A stretch of DNA of 64,000 nt from Robiginitalea biformata HTCC2501 (GTDB lineage Bacteria; Bacteroidota; Bacteroidia; Flavobacteriales; Flavobacteriaceae): assembly GCF_000024125.1 (NCBI RefSeq), contig NC_013222.1, positions 2,738,501-2,802,500 of the forward strand, read 5' to 3'. Shown piece by piece: positions 9,716 through 17,826 of the stretch; position 1 is the first letter of the stretch; every line of letters starts with the position of its first letter. Under the pieces are notes generated by a model. That model was not told the origin of the DNA, searched no databases, and saw only the letters and a list, made by a program, of their open reading frames with translations. The position numbers and the translations under genes are program-made.

Positions 9716-11176
9716 TCAGCGGATCCTCAGGATCCACAGGTCGCCCTGGTACCTGCCTGAGAATTTGCTGTCCCTGGCCCGCCGGGCGGCTTCTATGGAA
9801 TCGTACCTCCTCAGGAATACGTAATTGTATTTGTTGGAACTCCTGTAGAACGATCCGGGCTCCAATCCGGCATCCCGCAATTGCTTCATAAAGGCATCGT
9901 AATACCGCTTGGTGCCGAAGACATTGGCTATCAGGTAATAGCCGGGCTCCAGGTCGCCTTCCTGGGCGAGTTCCTCATACCGCTCTCCTTTCTCGGGCGT
10001 GACTTCCTCCTCCTGCAGGGCCAAAGCCCGCTCGGCTTCCTGGATGGAATCCTGCCTCCGCTGTTCGGCCAGGAGCTGCTCCTGGCGGCGTACGGTTTCC
10101 AGGGAATCCCGGCGCATCTCTGCCAGCCGGGTCGCTTCTGCCTCCCGGGCCAGTCTAAGGGAATCGGCCTCCACCAGTCGGGCTTCCTCTTCGGCCTGCC
10201 GGCGGGCAGCTTCGAGTTCGGCTTCCCGTTCCAGGTCTTCCTCCACATCGAATCCAACCACTTTCTTCCGCTTATCCGTCTTCCCGAAATCGTAGGAGGC
10301 CACAAATTCGTATGTGAGTCCGTCCGTTTCAGGGGCGTTGTCCGATGCAAATTCCACTACCCCCCCTACCGAGAGGTTTTGGAAAAAGCGTCCCCCCAAC
10401 CCCAGGGAAGGTCCGTAAAAACTGTTATATCCGCCCTGCAACCAGTAACGCGTGGCGGAAAACGAGGCGTTGATACCGTATTGGGTGTCAAAACCCGGGA
10501 TTTGCTTAAAGTACACCAGGGGTGTAAACCGGTTCGGGCTGGCCGCGGTGCCGCCTCCCGTATCGAATCCATATCGGGCCATCCCCATAACGACCTTCTG
10601 GTCGTTCTCGGAAACGGCGCCCCGGTAGTTGAAGCTGTAATCAAACAGGTTTTCGAATGCCATTCCCACACCGAAATCCCCCACATTCAGGGTGAATCCC
10701 GGCATCACCTGGATGATAAAATCCGTATTGTCGTCCGGAAACGGCAAAATGGGTTCCTGGAGGATTCCGCTGTCATCCGATAGTTTCTGGCTATAGGCAA
10801 AGAGGTTCGTACCGAATGCCAGGTTGATGGACTCGGTAAAGGGGATACTGAAGGCAAAGTTTACAAAACCTCCCGTTTGCTGGAAAATCTGTGTGTTATG
10901 CTGAAGGAAACCGCCTGAAAACGCCATATCGCTCTGCCGGTTGCCATACTGCAGCAGCAAGGTCGTGGGATCGGCGTCCGGGGTCTGCCATTGCCAACGG
11001 GACCAGGTACTGATCCGGTGTTGGGCCTGCTGGTCGAGGCTCAGGGTCGGGTTAAACAGGTTGGGGGCAACCAGCAACAGGTTCTGTTGCCGGAAATCCG
11101 GGGGCAGGGGTTCCTGTTGTCCGAAAACCGTAGCAGCAGCCATTACCAGCACGAAGGACGTGATGCTTTTTACCAT
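9716..11176 (-). CDS. PorP/SprF-family outer-membrane protein with coiled-coil and SPOR-like tail
   Basis: A 486-aa protein with a signal peptide (cleavage near Q20). Residues 20-300 resemble the PorP/SprF family of type IX secretion-associated outer-membrane barrels (QQNLLLVAPNLFNPTLSL and repeated barrel strands ending ASYDFGK). A highly charged segment rich in E, R and A (about 305-410) is probably a long helix or coiled coil. The last 75 residues (GYYLIANVFGTKRYYDAFMK onward) resemble an SPOR-like fold and may bind peptidoglycan. This architecture suggests a barrel tethered to the wall. It could link gliding or secretion machinery to the cell wall, but that is inference. Confidence 0.8.
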   Translation of the reverse strand: MVKSITSFVLVMAAATVFGQQEPLPPDFRQQNLLLVAPNLFNPTLSLDQQAQHRISTWSRWQWQTPDADPTTLLLQYGNRQSDMAFSGGFLQHNTQIFQQTGGFVNFAFSIPFTESINLAFGTNLFAYSQKLSDDSGILQEPILPFPDDNTDFIIQVMPGFTLNVGDFGVGMAFENLFDYSFNYRGAVSENDQKVVMGMARYGFDTGGGTAASPNRFTPLVYFKQIPGFDTQYGINASFSATRYWLQGGYNSFYGPSLGLGGRFFQNLSVGGVVEFASDNAPETDGLTYEFVASYDFGKTDKRKKVVGFDVEEDLEREAELEAARRQAEEEARLVEADSLRLAREAEATRLAEMRRDSLETVRRQEQLLAEQRRQDSIQEAERALALQEEEVTPEKGERYEELAQEGDLEPGYYLIANVFGTKRYYDAFMKQLRDAGLEPGSFYRSSNKYNYVFLRRYDSIEAARRARDSKFSGRYQGDLWILRIR

Positions 11177-11206
11177 AGCGCAAAGCGATTAAAGGTAACG
11201 ATATAC

Positions 11207-11214
11207 TATATTTG
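11207..11214 (+). promoter_or_regulatory. -7 box TATATTTG before the phosphatase lipoprotein
   Basis: TATATTTG fits TAnnTTTG and lies 54 bases upstream of the ATG at 11269, in the divergent gap with the PorP/SprF-like gene. No clear -33 element. Confidence 0.4.
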
Positions 11215-11268
11215 GTGAAATACAGTTAAATTCAGTGGGGAAGACAAATTTACACAAACCGTGTCATT

Positions 11269-11817
11269 ATGAAAATAAATAACTGCCTTATCCTCCTAAT
11301 GGCCCTGATGCTCGGGCTTTCATGCAAGGATGATCCGCAAACGGCAACGATGGACCCCGCGCCGGGAGAAGTCACTACTTTTTACCTGATCCGCCATGCT
11401 GAGAAAGATCGCAGCAACCCGCAGGATGCGGATCCGGAATTGACACAAAAGGGGCTCGGCAGGGCCATGCACTGGGCAGAAATCCTCAATGAAGTTTCCC
11501 TGGATGCCATCTATACCACGGATTACGAACGCACGTCCATGACGGCCGCCCCGGCTTCCGTCAAACAAGATATCACGGTACAATATTACGACCCCGAGTC
11601 CCTGGATGCCGAAGCCTTTAAAACGGAGCATGCAGGGCAGAATGTCCTGATTGTGGGCCACAGCAATACCACGCCCGACCTGGCCAACCGCTTACTGGGC
11701 GAAGACCGCTTTTCCCCGATGGACGATACCGATAACGGCTCCTTATTCATCGTACAGGTAGTGGGAAGCCAGTCCACGGCTACCCGATTGGTATTCAATT
11801 GCAACTGCCCAAAATAA
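11269..11817 (+). CDS. Histidine phosphatase (SixA/PGAM-like) lipoprotein
   Basis: A 182-aa protein with a lipoprotein signal peptide ending at Cys19 (LMLGLSC). The histidine-phosphatase core begins with FYLIRHAEKDRS, the RHG-type motif in its RHAEK form; a second catalytic His lies in LIVGHSNTTPDL. Short SixA-like members dephosphorylate phosphohistidine or small phosphoesters. Membrane anchoring and export point to a periplasmic or surface phosphatase; the substrate is unknown. It converges on the DUF6503-like lipoprotein gene. Confidence 0.88.
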   Translation: MKINNCLILLMALMLGLSCKDDPQTATMDPAPGEVTTFYLIRHAEKDRSNPQDADPELTQKGLGRAMHWAEILNEVSLDAIYTTDYERTSMTAAPASVKQDITVQYYDPESLDAEAFKTEHAGQNVLIVGHSNTTPDLANRLLGEDRFSPMDDTDNGSLFIVQVVGSQSTATRLVFNCNCPK

Positions 11818-11868
11818 CCAGCCCGGGGTTCCTTTAGTGCGCCAGGACCTAATACAACCGGCGCCTTA

Positions 11869-12624
11869 TCAGAAAGTATCCGGGTCCACCCGTACATCCT
11901 CCAGCTCAATCACCGAAAGCAACTCCAGTTTCCCGGCTGTGTAAAGACTGTCGATGGCTGCAATGGGGGCGGCTACCAGCGGTTTATAGTTCCGGTAGTC
12001 CTGAAAGCGGATACCCCCCACTGAGCGGTCGTTATAGGCCACGCGGAATCGCTGCCCGCCCCCGTCAGTATGGTATTCATAGGCCAGGTAGTCCGGTCGG
12101 AAAGTCTCCGTATGGAACCAGTAGATAAAAACATCCTCGAAATCCTCTCCCCCGCCTTCCTGGTCAAAGGTGACCCGGATTTTATAATACATGGAATCTT
12201 CCAGCTTTACCCTGCCCAATAGTTCCTTGTTCACAGCCCGGTCATTCAGGCCGTATGGCAGGTAGGCAAAATAGTGGACGGAGTTTACCGAGTTCGCCAG
12301 CCGGTTGCTGGTGGTGTCCGGCAGGATCTGCAAGGTGTCGTTTACCAGCCGTTGGAACGCATTGCCAATTTTGCTGTCCGTGATCACAGCCGTGTCTGTG
12401 GTGGTAATCCTGCGCAATACCCGTTTCCCGTTTTCACGAAAGGAGACGTAGTCCCGATCCCTGAAGGCGAATTGAATCGCACTCTCCCGATAGCGGTCAC
12501 CCCCCGCTACTTCGATGGCACGGTCGACGATTTCCTGTGCGGAGAGATCCGCCTGGGCCTTCTCTCCCCGGCATCCCATAATCATAACAGGTATCAGTAT
12601 CAAAAAGACATATTTCATATTCAC
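11869..12624 (-). CDS. Lipoprotein, DUF6503-like family
   Basis: A 251-aa protein with a type II signal peptide (MNMKYVFLILIPVMIMGC, Cys18). After the anchor comes AQEIVDRAIEVAGGDRYRES, then FAFRDRDYVSFRENGKRVLR, then many beta strands with Tyr/Asp-rich turns (FEDVFIYWFHTETFRPDYLA). This resembles the DUF6503 family common in Flavobacteriaceae and may adopt a LolA/LolB-like lipid-binding half-barrel, though this is not proven. Function unknown. It diverges from smpB. Confidence 0.7.
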   Translation of the reverse strand: MNMKYVFLILIPVMIMGCRGEKAQADLSAQEIVDRAIEVAGGDRYRESAIQFAFRDRDYVSFRENGKRVLRRITTTDTAVITDSKIGNAFQRLVNDTLQILPDTTSNRLANSVNSVHYFAYLPYGLNDRAVNKELLGRVKLEDSMYYKIRVTFDQEGGGEDFEDVFIYWFHTETFRPDYLAYEYHTDGGGQRFRVAYNDRSVGGIRFQDYRNYKPLVAAPIAAIDSLYTAGKLELLSVIELEDVRVDPDTF

Positions 12625-12710
12625 GATATTTAAAGACTACAAAAATGATGAATTCCATCGATTGGTCCCGGGATTCCACTTAAAATAACAGTTTAGCCGC
12701 ATTTTTCTTT

Positions 12711-12718
12711 TAATTTTG
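12711..12718 (+). promoter_or_regulatory. -7 box TAATTTTG immediately before smpB
   Basis: TAATTTTG fits the -7 consensus and its last base is only six bases before the smpB ATG at 12725. Transcription would start at or next to the start codon, implying a leaderless or nearly leaderless mRNA. No clear -33 TTG is seen. Confidence 0.55.
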
Positions 12719-12724
12719 GGGGCC

Positions 12725-13186
12725 ATGCAGAAACAGATCAACATCAAGAACCGCCGGGCCCGATTCGATTACGAATTGCTGGACACCTACGTAGCGGGTA
12801 TCGTCCTTGCCGGTACGGAGATCAAATCGATCCGCCAGGGCAAGGCATCCATCGCCGAGGGATTTTGTGAATTCAACGAGGACGGGGAACTGTTTGTGAT
12901 CAACATGCAGGTAGATGAGTACAGCCACGGGTCCCATTTCAACCACCAGCCCAAGGCTGCCCGAAAACTCCTGCTCAACAAACAGGAACTGGGCAAACTG
13001 CACAAGGCGGTAAAAACGAGCGGGAATACGATCATCCCCCTGAACCTGTTTATCAACGACCGCGGCCTGGCCAAACTCCGGATCGCCCTGGCCCGTGGTA
13101 AAAAACAATACGATAAACGGGACACCATCAGAGCCCGGGAATCCAAACGGCAGCTCGACCGCGTCAAAAAAGCTTTTAATTCCTGA
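12725..13186 (+). CDS. smpB: SsrA-binding protein SmpB
   Basis: Cytosolic partner of tmRNA in trans-translation, which frees stalled ribosomes. 153 aa from the ATG at 12725 (an upstream in-frame TTG at 12716 lies inside the promoter box and is rejected). Signature segments are NRRARFDYELLDTYVAGIVL, GTEIKSIRQGKASIAEGFC, and the basic C-terminus RGKKQYDKRDTIRARESKRQ typical of the tail that enters the ribosomal decoding centre. The stop abuts that of convergent pcm (13187). The tmRNA gene itself is not in the window. Confidence 0.96.
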   Translation: MQKQINIKNRRARFDYELLDTYVAGIVLAGTEIKSIRQGKASIAEGFCEFNEDGELFVINMQVDEYSHGSHFNHQPKAARKLLLNKQELGKLHKAVKTSGNTIIPLNLFINDRGLAKLRIALARGKKQYDKRDTIRARESKRQLDRVKKAFNS

Positions 13187-13828
13187 TCAGCCCTTGTCCT
13201 CCAGCATCGGGACAAAGCGGAATGCCCCTCCTGCCTGCCTTTCGAATTTTGTTTTGGAGGCGCGGCGGATAAGCATCATCGTCTGGTCTTCCTCCCCTAC
13301 CGGCACCACCATCCGGCCGCCTATGGCCAGCTGGGAAAGCAATTCCCGGGGTACCATCGGGGCACCGGCCGTTACGATAATCCCGTCAAAGGGGGCCTCT
13401 TCGGGGAGGCCTTTGTAACCGTCGCCAAAGACAAACTTTTTGGGCCGGTACCCCATACGCCTGAAAAAAAGGTTCGTTTTTTTAAAGAGCTCCAATTGCC
13501 TTTCGATGGTGTAGACCCGGAGCCTCAAATGCAGCAGGACCGCCGTCTGGTAGCCGCTGCCGGTTCCGATCTCCAATACCTTGTCTCCGGGTTTCAAGCC
13601 CAGCAGAGAAGTTTGGTAAGCCACAGTATAAGGTTGGGAAATCGTTTGGCCCGCCGCTATGGGGAACGCTTTGTCCTGGTAGGCGTGGTCCTCAAAACTG
13701 CTGTCCATGAAGAGGTGCCTGGGAACGGCGCGAATGGCGTCCAGGACCGCCTTGTCCTCTATGCCTTTAGCGGCTACTGCCCCGGCCAGTTGGTTCCTCT
13801 TCCCACGGTGCTTTAAGGTATCCTTCAA
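13187..13828 (-). CDS. pcm: Protein-L-isoaspartate O-methyltransferase
   Basis: SAM-dependent repair enzyme that methylates isoaspartyl residues in aged proteins. 213 aa, the normal length. N-terminal helical part with VLDAIRAVPRHLFMD, substrate-loop segment AYQDKAFPIAAGQTISQPY, SAM motif I VLEIGTGSGYQTAVL, and post-I VYTIER. Its stop touches that of smpB. The family members in flavobacteria are monocistronic like this one. High confidence. Confidence 0.95.
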   Translation of the reverse strand: MKDTLKHRGKRNQLAGAVAAKGIEDKAVLDAIRAVPRHLFMDSSFEDHAYQDKAFPIAAGQTISQPYTVAYQTSLLGLKPGDKVLEIGTGSGYQTAVLLHLRLRVYTIERQLELFKKTNLFFRRMGYRPKKFVFGDGYKGLPEEAPFDGIIVTAGAPMVPRELLSQLAIGGRMVVPVGEEDQTMMLIRRASKTKFERQAGGAFRFVPMLEDKG

Positions 13829-13950
13829 GTTTGTCGGTTTTGCGCTAAGTTAGAAAAATAACAGGAGCTTCCCGACCGGGATTTCGTCAGATTTGGCGTT
13901 GAAGAGCCCAAGAAAAACCAGCCGGCCCGCTCTGTCTCCCAAACTATGTT

Positions 13951-13958
13951 TATTTTTG
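13951..13958 (+). promoter_or_regulatory. -7 box TATTTTTG before the Gfo/Idh oxidoreductase
   Basis: TATTTTTG fits TAnnTTTG and ends 17 bases before the ATG at 13976. Its presence argues against the in-frame upstream ATG at 13946, which would lie before the transcription start. Confidence 0.5.
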
Positions 13959-13975
13959 GGAAAAACCTCAAGGAT

Positions 13976-14962
13976 ATGATTAAAGCCGGCGTCTTGGGAG
14001 CGGGACATTTGGGAAAAATTCACCTGCGCCTGCTCGGGGAATCCCCCCGATACGAACTCGTCGGGTTTTACGATCCGGACCTCGTGCGGGGCAAGCAGGT
14101 TTCGGAGGAATTCGGGATCCGGTATTTCGACAATATGGGCGAATTGATTGACGCCGTGGACATGGTGGATATCGTCACCCCCACGCTTTCGCACTACGAT
14201 TGCGCCTCCCGGGCCATCCGGGAAGGCCGGCATGTATTTATTGAGAAACCCGTAACCCATACTTACGAAGAAGCGCAGGAGTTGATGGAATTGGTGGAAG
14301 CCCGGGGCGTAAAGGCCCAGGTAGGCCATGTAGAGCGTTTTAACCCGGCGTTCACAGCAGTTGCAGATGCCATCGACTCCCCCATGTTCATCGAGACGCA
14401 TCGCCTGGCAGAATTCAACCCCAGGGGCACCGACGTGCCGGTAGTACTGGATTTGATGATACACGATATCGATATCATCCTGAGCGTTGTCCGGTCTCCG
14501 GTTCGCGATATCCGGGCAAGCGGCGTTTCCGTTATCAGCAAGTCCCCGGACATTGCCAACGCGCGGATTGCCTTTGAAAACGGCTGTGTTGCCAACCTCA
14601 CTGCCAGTCGGATTTCCCTGAAGAATATGCGGAAATCGCGGTTCTTCCAGCGGGATGCCTATATATCGGTGGACTTTTTGGAACGTAAAGTAGAAGTGGT
14701 CAAAATGAAAGACGCCCCCTCCTCCCCCGGGGAGTTCGATATGATCCTGCAAAACGCGGAAGGGGAGAAGAAACAGATTTATTTTGAAAACCCGGAAATC
14801 CGCGCAAATAATGCCATCCTGGACGAACTGGAAACGTTTGCCACGGCCATCGAAACCGGTGGCGACCCGGTGGTTTCCCTGAAGGACGGCGCCCGGGCGC
14901 TGGACGTGGCCCTCCGGGTGATCCGGGCTTTCGACGAGCCCGCCCGCGTGGAACCCTCTTAA
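13976..14962 (+). CDS. Gfo/Idh/MocA family oxidoreductase
   Basis: 328 aa from the ATG at 13976, which follows a -7 box and opens directly with the Rossmann motif (MIKAGVLGAGHLGKIHLRLL). The family signature EKPVTHTYEEAQELM follows around residue 90, with DLMIHDIDIILSV in the C-terminal alpha/beta domain. Such enzymes use NAD(P)H on sugars, inositols or biliverdin-like substrates; the substrate cannot be read from the sequence. It is first in a plus-strand run, 15 bases before hbd. Confidence 0.88.
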   Translation: MIKAGVLGAGHLGKIHLRLLGESPRYELVGFYDPDLVRGKQVSEEFGIRYFDNMGELIDAVDMVDIVTPTLSHYDCASRAIREGRHVFIEKPVTHTYEEAQELMELVEARGVKAQVGHVERFNPAFTAVADAIDSPMFIETHRLAEFNPRGTDVPVVLDLMIHDIDIILSVVRSPVRDIRASGVSVISKSPDIANARIAFENGCVANLTASRISLKNMRKSRFFQRDAYISVDFLERKVEVVKMKDAPSSPGEFDMILQNAEGEKKQIYFENPEIRANNAILDELETFATAIETGGDPVVSLKDGARALDVALRVIRAFDEPARVEPS

Positions 14963-14977
14963 AAAACAATACCTGAA

Positions 14978-15865
14978 ATGAAGAACATATCAGTGGTAGG
15001 CGCCGGTACGATGGGCAACGGAATTGCCCATGTCTTTGCGCAACACGATTACAATGTCCAACTCATCGATATCTCGGAGGATAGCCTGCAAAAGGGCATG
15101 GAAACCATTGAGCGGAACCTCCGGCGCATGGTGGCCAAAGGGACTATCGAATCCGAAAGCGTCCAGGCGACGCTGGGGAATATCCAGACCCATACCTCCC
15201 TCTCCGAAGGGGTTGCAGGGGCCGACCTGGTGGTGGAAGCAGCGACGGAAAATGCCGGGCTGAAGATGGATGTTTTCAGGGAATTGGATGCCTCGGCCCC
15301 GGAAGATGCGATCCTGGCCAGCAACACTTCTTCAATCTCCATAACGGAAATCGCGGCGGCTACCGGCCGGCCCGAAAAGGTGATCGGCATGCACTTTATG
15401 AACCCGGTGCCCCTTATGCAGCTCGTGGAGGTCATCCGCGGGTACAGCACGAGCGATGCGGTAACCCGCGCGGTATTGGACCTCTCCGTGAAATTGGGTA
15501 AAACCCCCACCGAGGTCAATGATTGCCCGGGCTTTGTTGCAAACCGCATCCTGATGCCCATGATCAACGAAGCGATTGAATCCCTGTATACGGGCGTGGC
15601 CGGGGTGCAGGAAATCGACACGGTGATGAAACTCGGGATGGGCCACCCGATGGGCCCCCTCCAACTGGCCGATTTTATCGGATTGGATGTGTGCCTGTCC
15701 ATCCTGGACGTACTGAGCGACGGTTTTCGGATCCCCAAATACGCGGCCTGCCCGCTCCTGAGAAAAATGGTCACCGCCGGGAAACTCGGGGTAAAATCCG
15801 GGGAAGGCTTTTACGACTATTCCGAGTCGCGGAAAGCCGAACGCGTATCCCGGCAGTTCAGCTGA
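14978..15865 (+). CDS. hbd: 3-hydroxybutyryl-CoA dehydrogenase
   Basis: 295-aa NAD-dependent 3-hydroxyacyl-CoA dehydrogenase acting on short chains in acyl-CoA or polyhydroxybutyrate-type metabolism. The NAD-binding motif is VVGAGTMGNGIAHVFAQ at the N-terminus; catalytic His139 sits in GMHFMNPVPLMQLVEVI; the C-terminal dimer domain carries DCPGFVANRILMPMINEAIE and GMGHPMGPLQLADFIGLDV. The length matches single-domain bacterial Hbd, with no enoyl-CoA hydratase fusion. It precedes a DUF1015 gene by 4 bases. Confidence 0.94.
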   Translation: MKNISVVGAGTMGNGIAHVFAQHDYNVQLIDISEDSLQKGMETIERNLRRMVAKGTIESESVQATLGNIQTHTSLSEGVAGADLVVEAATENAGLKMDVFRELDASAPEDAILASNTSSISITEIAAATGRPEKVIGMHFMNPVPLMQLVEVIRGYSTSDAVTRAVLDLSVKLGKTPTEVNDCPGFVANRILMPMINEAIESLYTGVAGVQEIDTVMKLGMGHPMGPLQLADFIGLDVCLSILDVLSDGFRIPKYAACPLLRKMVTAGKLGVKSGEGFYDYSESRKAERVSRQFS

Positions 15866-15869
15866 TCCG

Positions 15870-17105
15870 ATGCCAGAAGCACTCCCTTTTGCAGCCATCC
15901 GACCTGCCGTAGACAAGGCCCCATTCGTGGTTTCCCGCTCCTGGGACGATTACCCGCCGAGGGACCGGACGGCCGAAATGCGCGCCAACCCGTTCTCCTT
16001 CCTGCATATCATCGACCCGGGTTTTAAATTCAACACCCCGCTGAAAGGCAGCCGGCGCCATGAGATGGTCCGCAACCGGTACCTGGAATTTCTGGAAGAA
16101 GGTATCCTCGTAAAGGAGAGCCAGCCCTGTTATTACATCTATGAGAGTTCGCGCCCCGGGTTTACCTGTCGGGGAATTTTTTGTGCCACACCCACTTCCC
16201 GATACCGGGACGGCAGCATCCGCCGGCACGAAGACACCATCCGCCGGCGGGAGGTGTTATTTGCGGATTACCTGGAACAGGTGCGATTTAACGCGGAACC
16301 CGTCCTGCTCACCTACCCGGACAACCCGGCGGTGGACGCTGAAACAGCCGCTATCTGCCGTGGAAAACCCCTGTACCATTTTACCACACCGGACCGGGTG
16401 GAACACCGGATGTGGGTGGTGCGGGACGAATCCCGGATTCGCGCCATCCGGGAGGCCTTTGCGGGTATCCCCGTGGTATATATCGCAGACGGCCACCACC
16501 GGAGCGCCTCCTCCGACCTGCTGGCGCGGAGGCTGCAGGAAAACAACCCGGATCATCACGGCAAGGAGCCCTACAACTATTTCATGAGCTATCTGATCCC
16601 GGAGTCCCAGGTGCGTATCCGGGCCTTCCACCGGGTGCTGACCGACCTCGGCGATTTGCAACCTGCCGATATCCTGCTGCAACTCGATGCGGCATTCCGG
16701 ATTCGGCCCCTGGGAACCCAACCATACGAGCCGACCCGAAAACACGTATTCTCCATGTACCTGGATGGCGCCTTTTACGAGCTGCATTTGCGCAAATCGG
16801 CCCGGCCCCGGGAATCCGCCCTGGACAACCTGGATGTCTGCCTCCTGAACGAGAAGGTACTCAAACCGGTTTTCGGCATTACCGATCCGCGCCGGGACCG
16901 GCGGCTCCAGTATCGGTGCTGGGAGCACCCGGCACTGGAACTCAAAGCAGCGGTGGACAGCGGGCTGTTCGCTGTGGGCTTCGGGTTGGTACCCGTGAGT
17001 ATGGAGGAAATCCGGAATGTGGCGGACAGCGGGCAGACCATGCCGCCTAAAAGCACCTTTTTGGAACCTAAATTACGCAGTGGCCTGACTATTTATGATA
17101 TTTGA
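15870..17105 (+). CDS. DUF1015 family protein
   Basis: A 411-aa cytosolic protein matching the DUF1015 family by its opening PFAAIRPAVDKAPFVVSRSW DDYP, the NPFSFLHIIDP segment, and the central YIADGHHRSASSDLLAR motif, which looks like an active-site loop. The biochemical function of the family is not settled. It starts 4 bases after hbd and is followed at 42 bases by yggS, so it is probably co-transcribed with them. No signal peptide or membrane segment. Confidence 0.87.
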   Translation: MPEALPFAAIRPAVDKAPFVVSRSWDDYPPRDRTAEMRANPFSFLHIIDPGFKFNTPLKGSRRHEMVRNRYLEFLEEGILVKESQPCYYIYESSRPGFTCRGIFCATPTSRYRDGSIRRHEDTIRRREVLFADYLEQVRFNAEPVLLTYPDNPAVDAETAAICRGKPLYHFTTPDRVEHRMWVVRDESRIRAIREAFAGIPVVYIADGHHRSASSDLLARRLQENNPDHHGKEPYNYFMSYLIPESQVRIRAFHRVLTDLGDLQPADILLQLDAAFRIRPLGTQPYEPTRKHVFSMYLDGAFYELHLRKSARPRESALDNLDVCLLNEKVLKPVFGITDPRRDRRLQYRCWEHPALELKAAVDSGLFAVGFGLVPVSMEEIRNVADSGQTMPPKSTFLEPKLRSGLTIYDI

Positions 17106-17147
17106 ACCCAGAGAAGCACTGTGAAAATTTAAATCCAGAGAAGCACC

Positions 17148-17807
17148 ATGTCCATGGAAATAGCGAAAAGACTTGCGGAACTGAAGGAATCCCTGCCGGA
17201 TGGCGTTACCCTGGTGGCCGTGTCCAAAACCAAGGACGATTCGGCCATCATGGAGGCGTACGAGGCAGGGCATCGCGTTTTCGGCGAGAACCGGGTACAG
17301 GAACTCACGGCCAAGTACGAACGCCTCCCCAAGGACATCCAATGGCATATGATCGGGCACCTGCAACGCAACAAGGTAAAGTACCTCGCGCCGTTTGTCA
17401 GCCTGATCCAGGGGGTGGACAGCCCGCGCCTGTTACGTGAAATCGACAAACGCGGCCGACAGGCCGGTCGGGTCATCGACTGCCTGCTGCAGGTACATAT
17501 CGCCGAGGAGGACAGCAAATTTGGCTTCGACCGGGAGGAACTCGAGGAGTTGCTCGCAGGCGGGTCGCTCAGGGAGATGGAACATGTACGGGTTCGCGGG
17601 ATGATGGGCATGGCGACATTTACGGATAATACCGCCCAGGTACGCCGGGAATTTGCCAGTTTAAAAGCATTGTACGACAGGTGGCTGGAAGCCGACCCCC
17701 GGGCAGACATCCTTTCCATGGGGATGAGCGGGGACTACCGCATTGCCCTGGAGGAGGGAAGCAACATGGTCCGGATCGGAAGCAGTATCTTTGGCGCCAG
17801 GGATTAA
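17148..17807 (+). CDS. yggS: YggS/PROSC family PLP-binding protein
   Basis: 219-aa PLP-homeostasis protein with a single alanine-racemase-like barrel domain. The PLP lysine is K27 in TLVAVSKTKDD; then GHRVFGENRVQEL, WHMIGHLQRNKVKYL, and the phosphate-site segment LSMGMSGDYRIALEEGSNMV. A second ATG at 17154 would drop only two residues. It does not have a known catalytic reaction; it is thought to buffer free PLP. It is followed at 19 bases by the exonuclease gene. Confidence 0.94.
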   Translation: MSMEIAKRLAELKESLPDGVTLVAVSKTKDDSAIMEAYEAGHRVFGENRVQELTAKYERLPKDIQWHMIGHLQRNKVKYLAPFVSLIQGVDSPRLLREIDKRGRQAGRVIDCLLQVHIAEEDSKFGFDREELEELLAGGSLREMEHVRVRGMMGMATFTDNTAQVRREFASLKALYDRWLEADPRADILSMGMSGDYRIALEEGSNMVRIGSSIFGARD

Positions 17808-17826
17808 CAGTAAAAGAACAGGGATT

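Noticed and set aside
9881..10783. 300-codon frame opposite the PorP/SprF-like gene
   Set aside because: Antisense shadow; the repetitive E/R/A codons of the real gene keep the other strand open.
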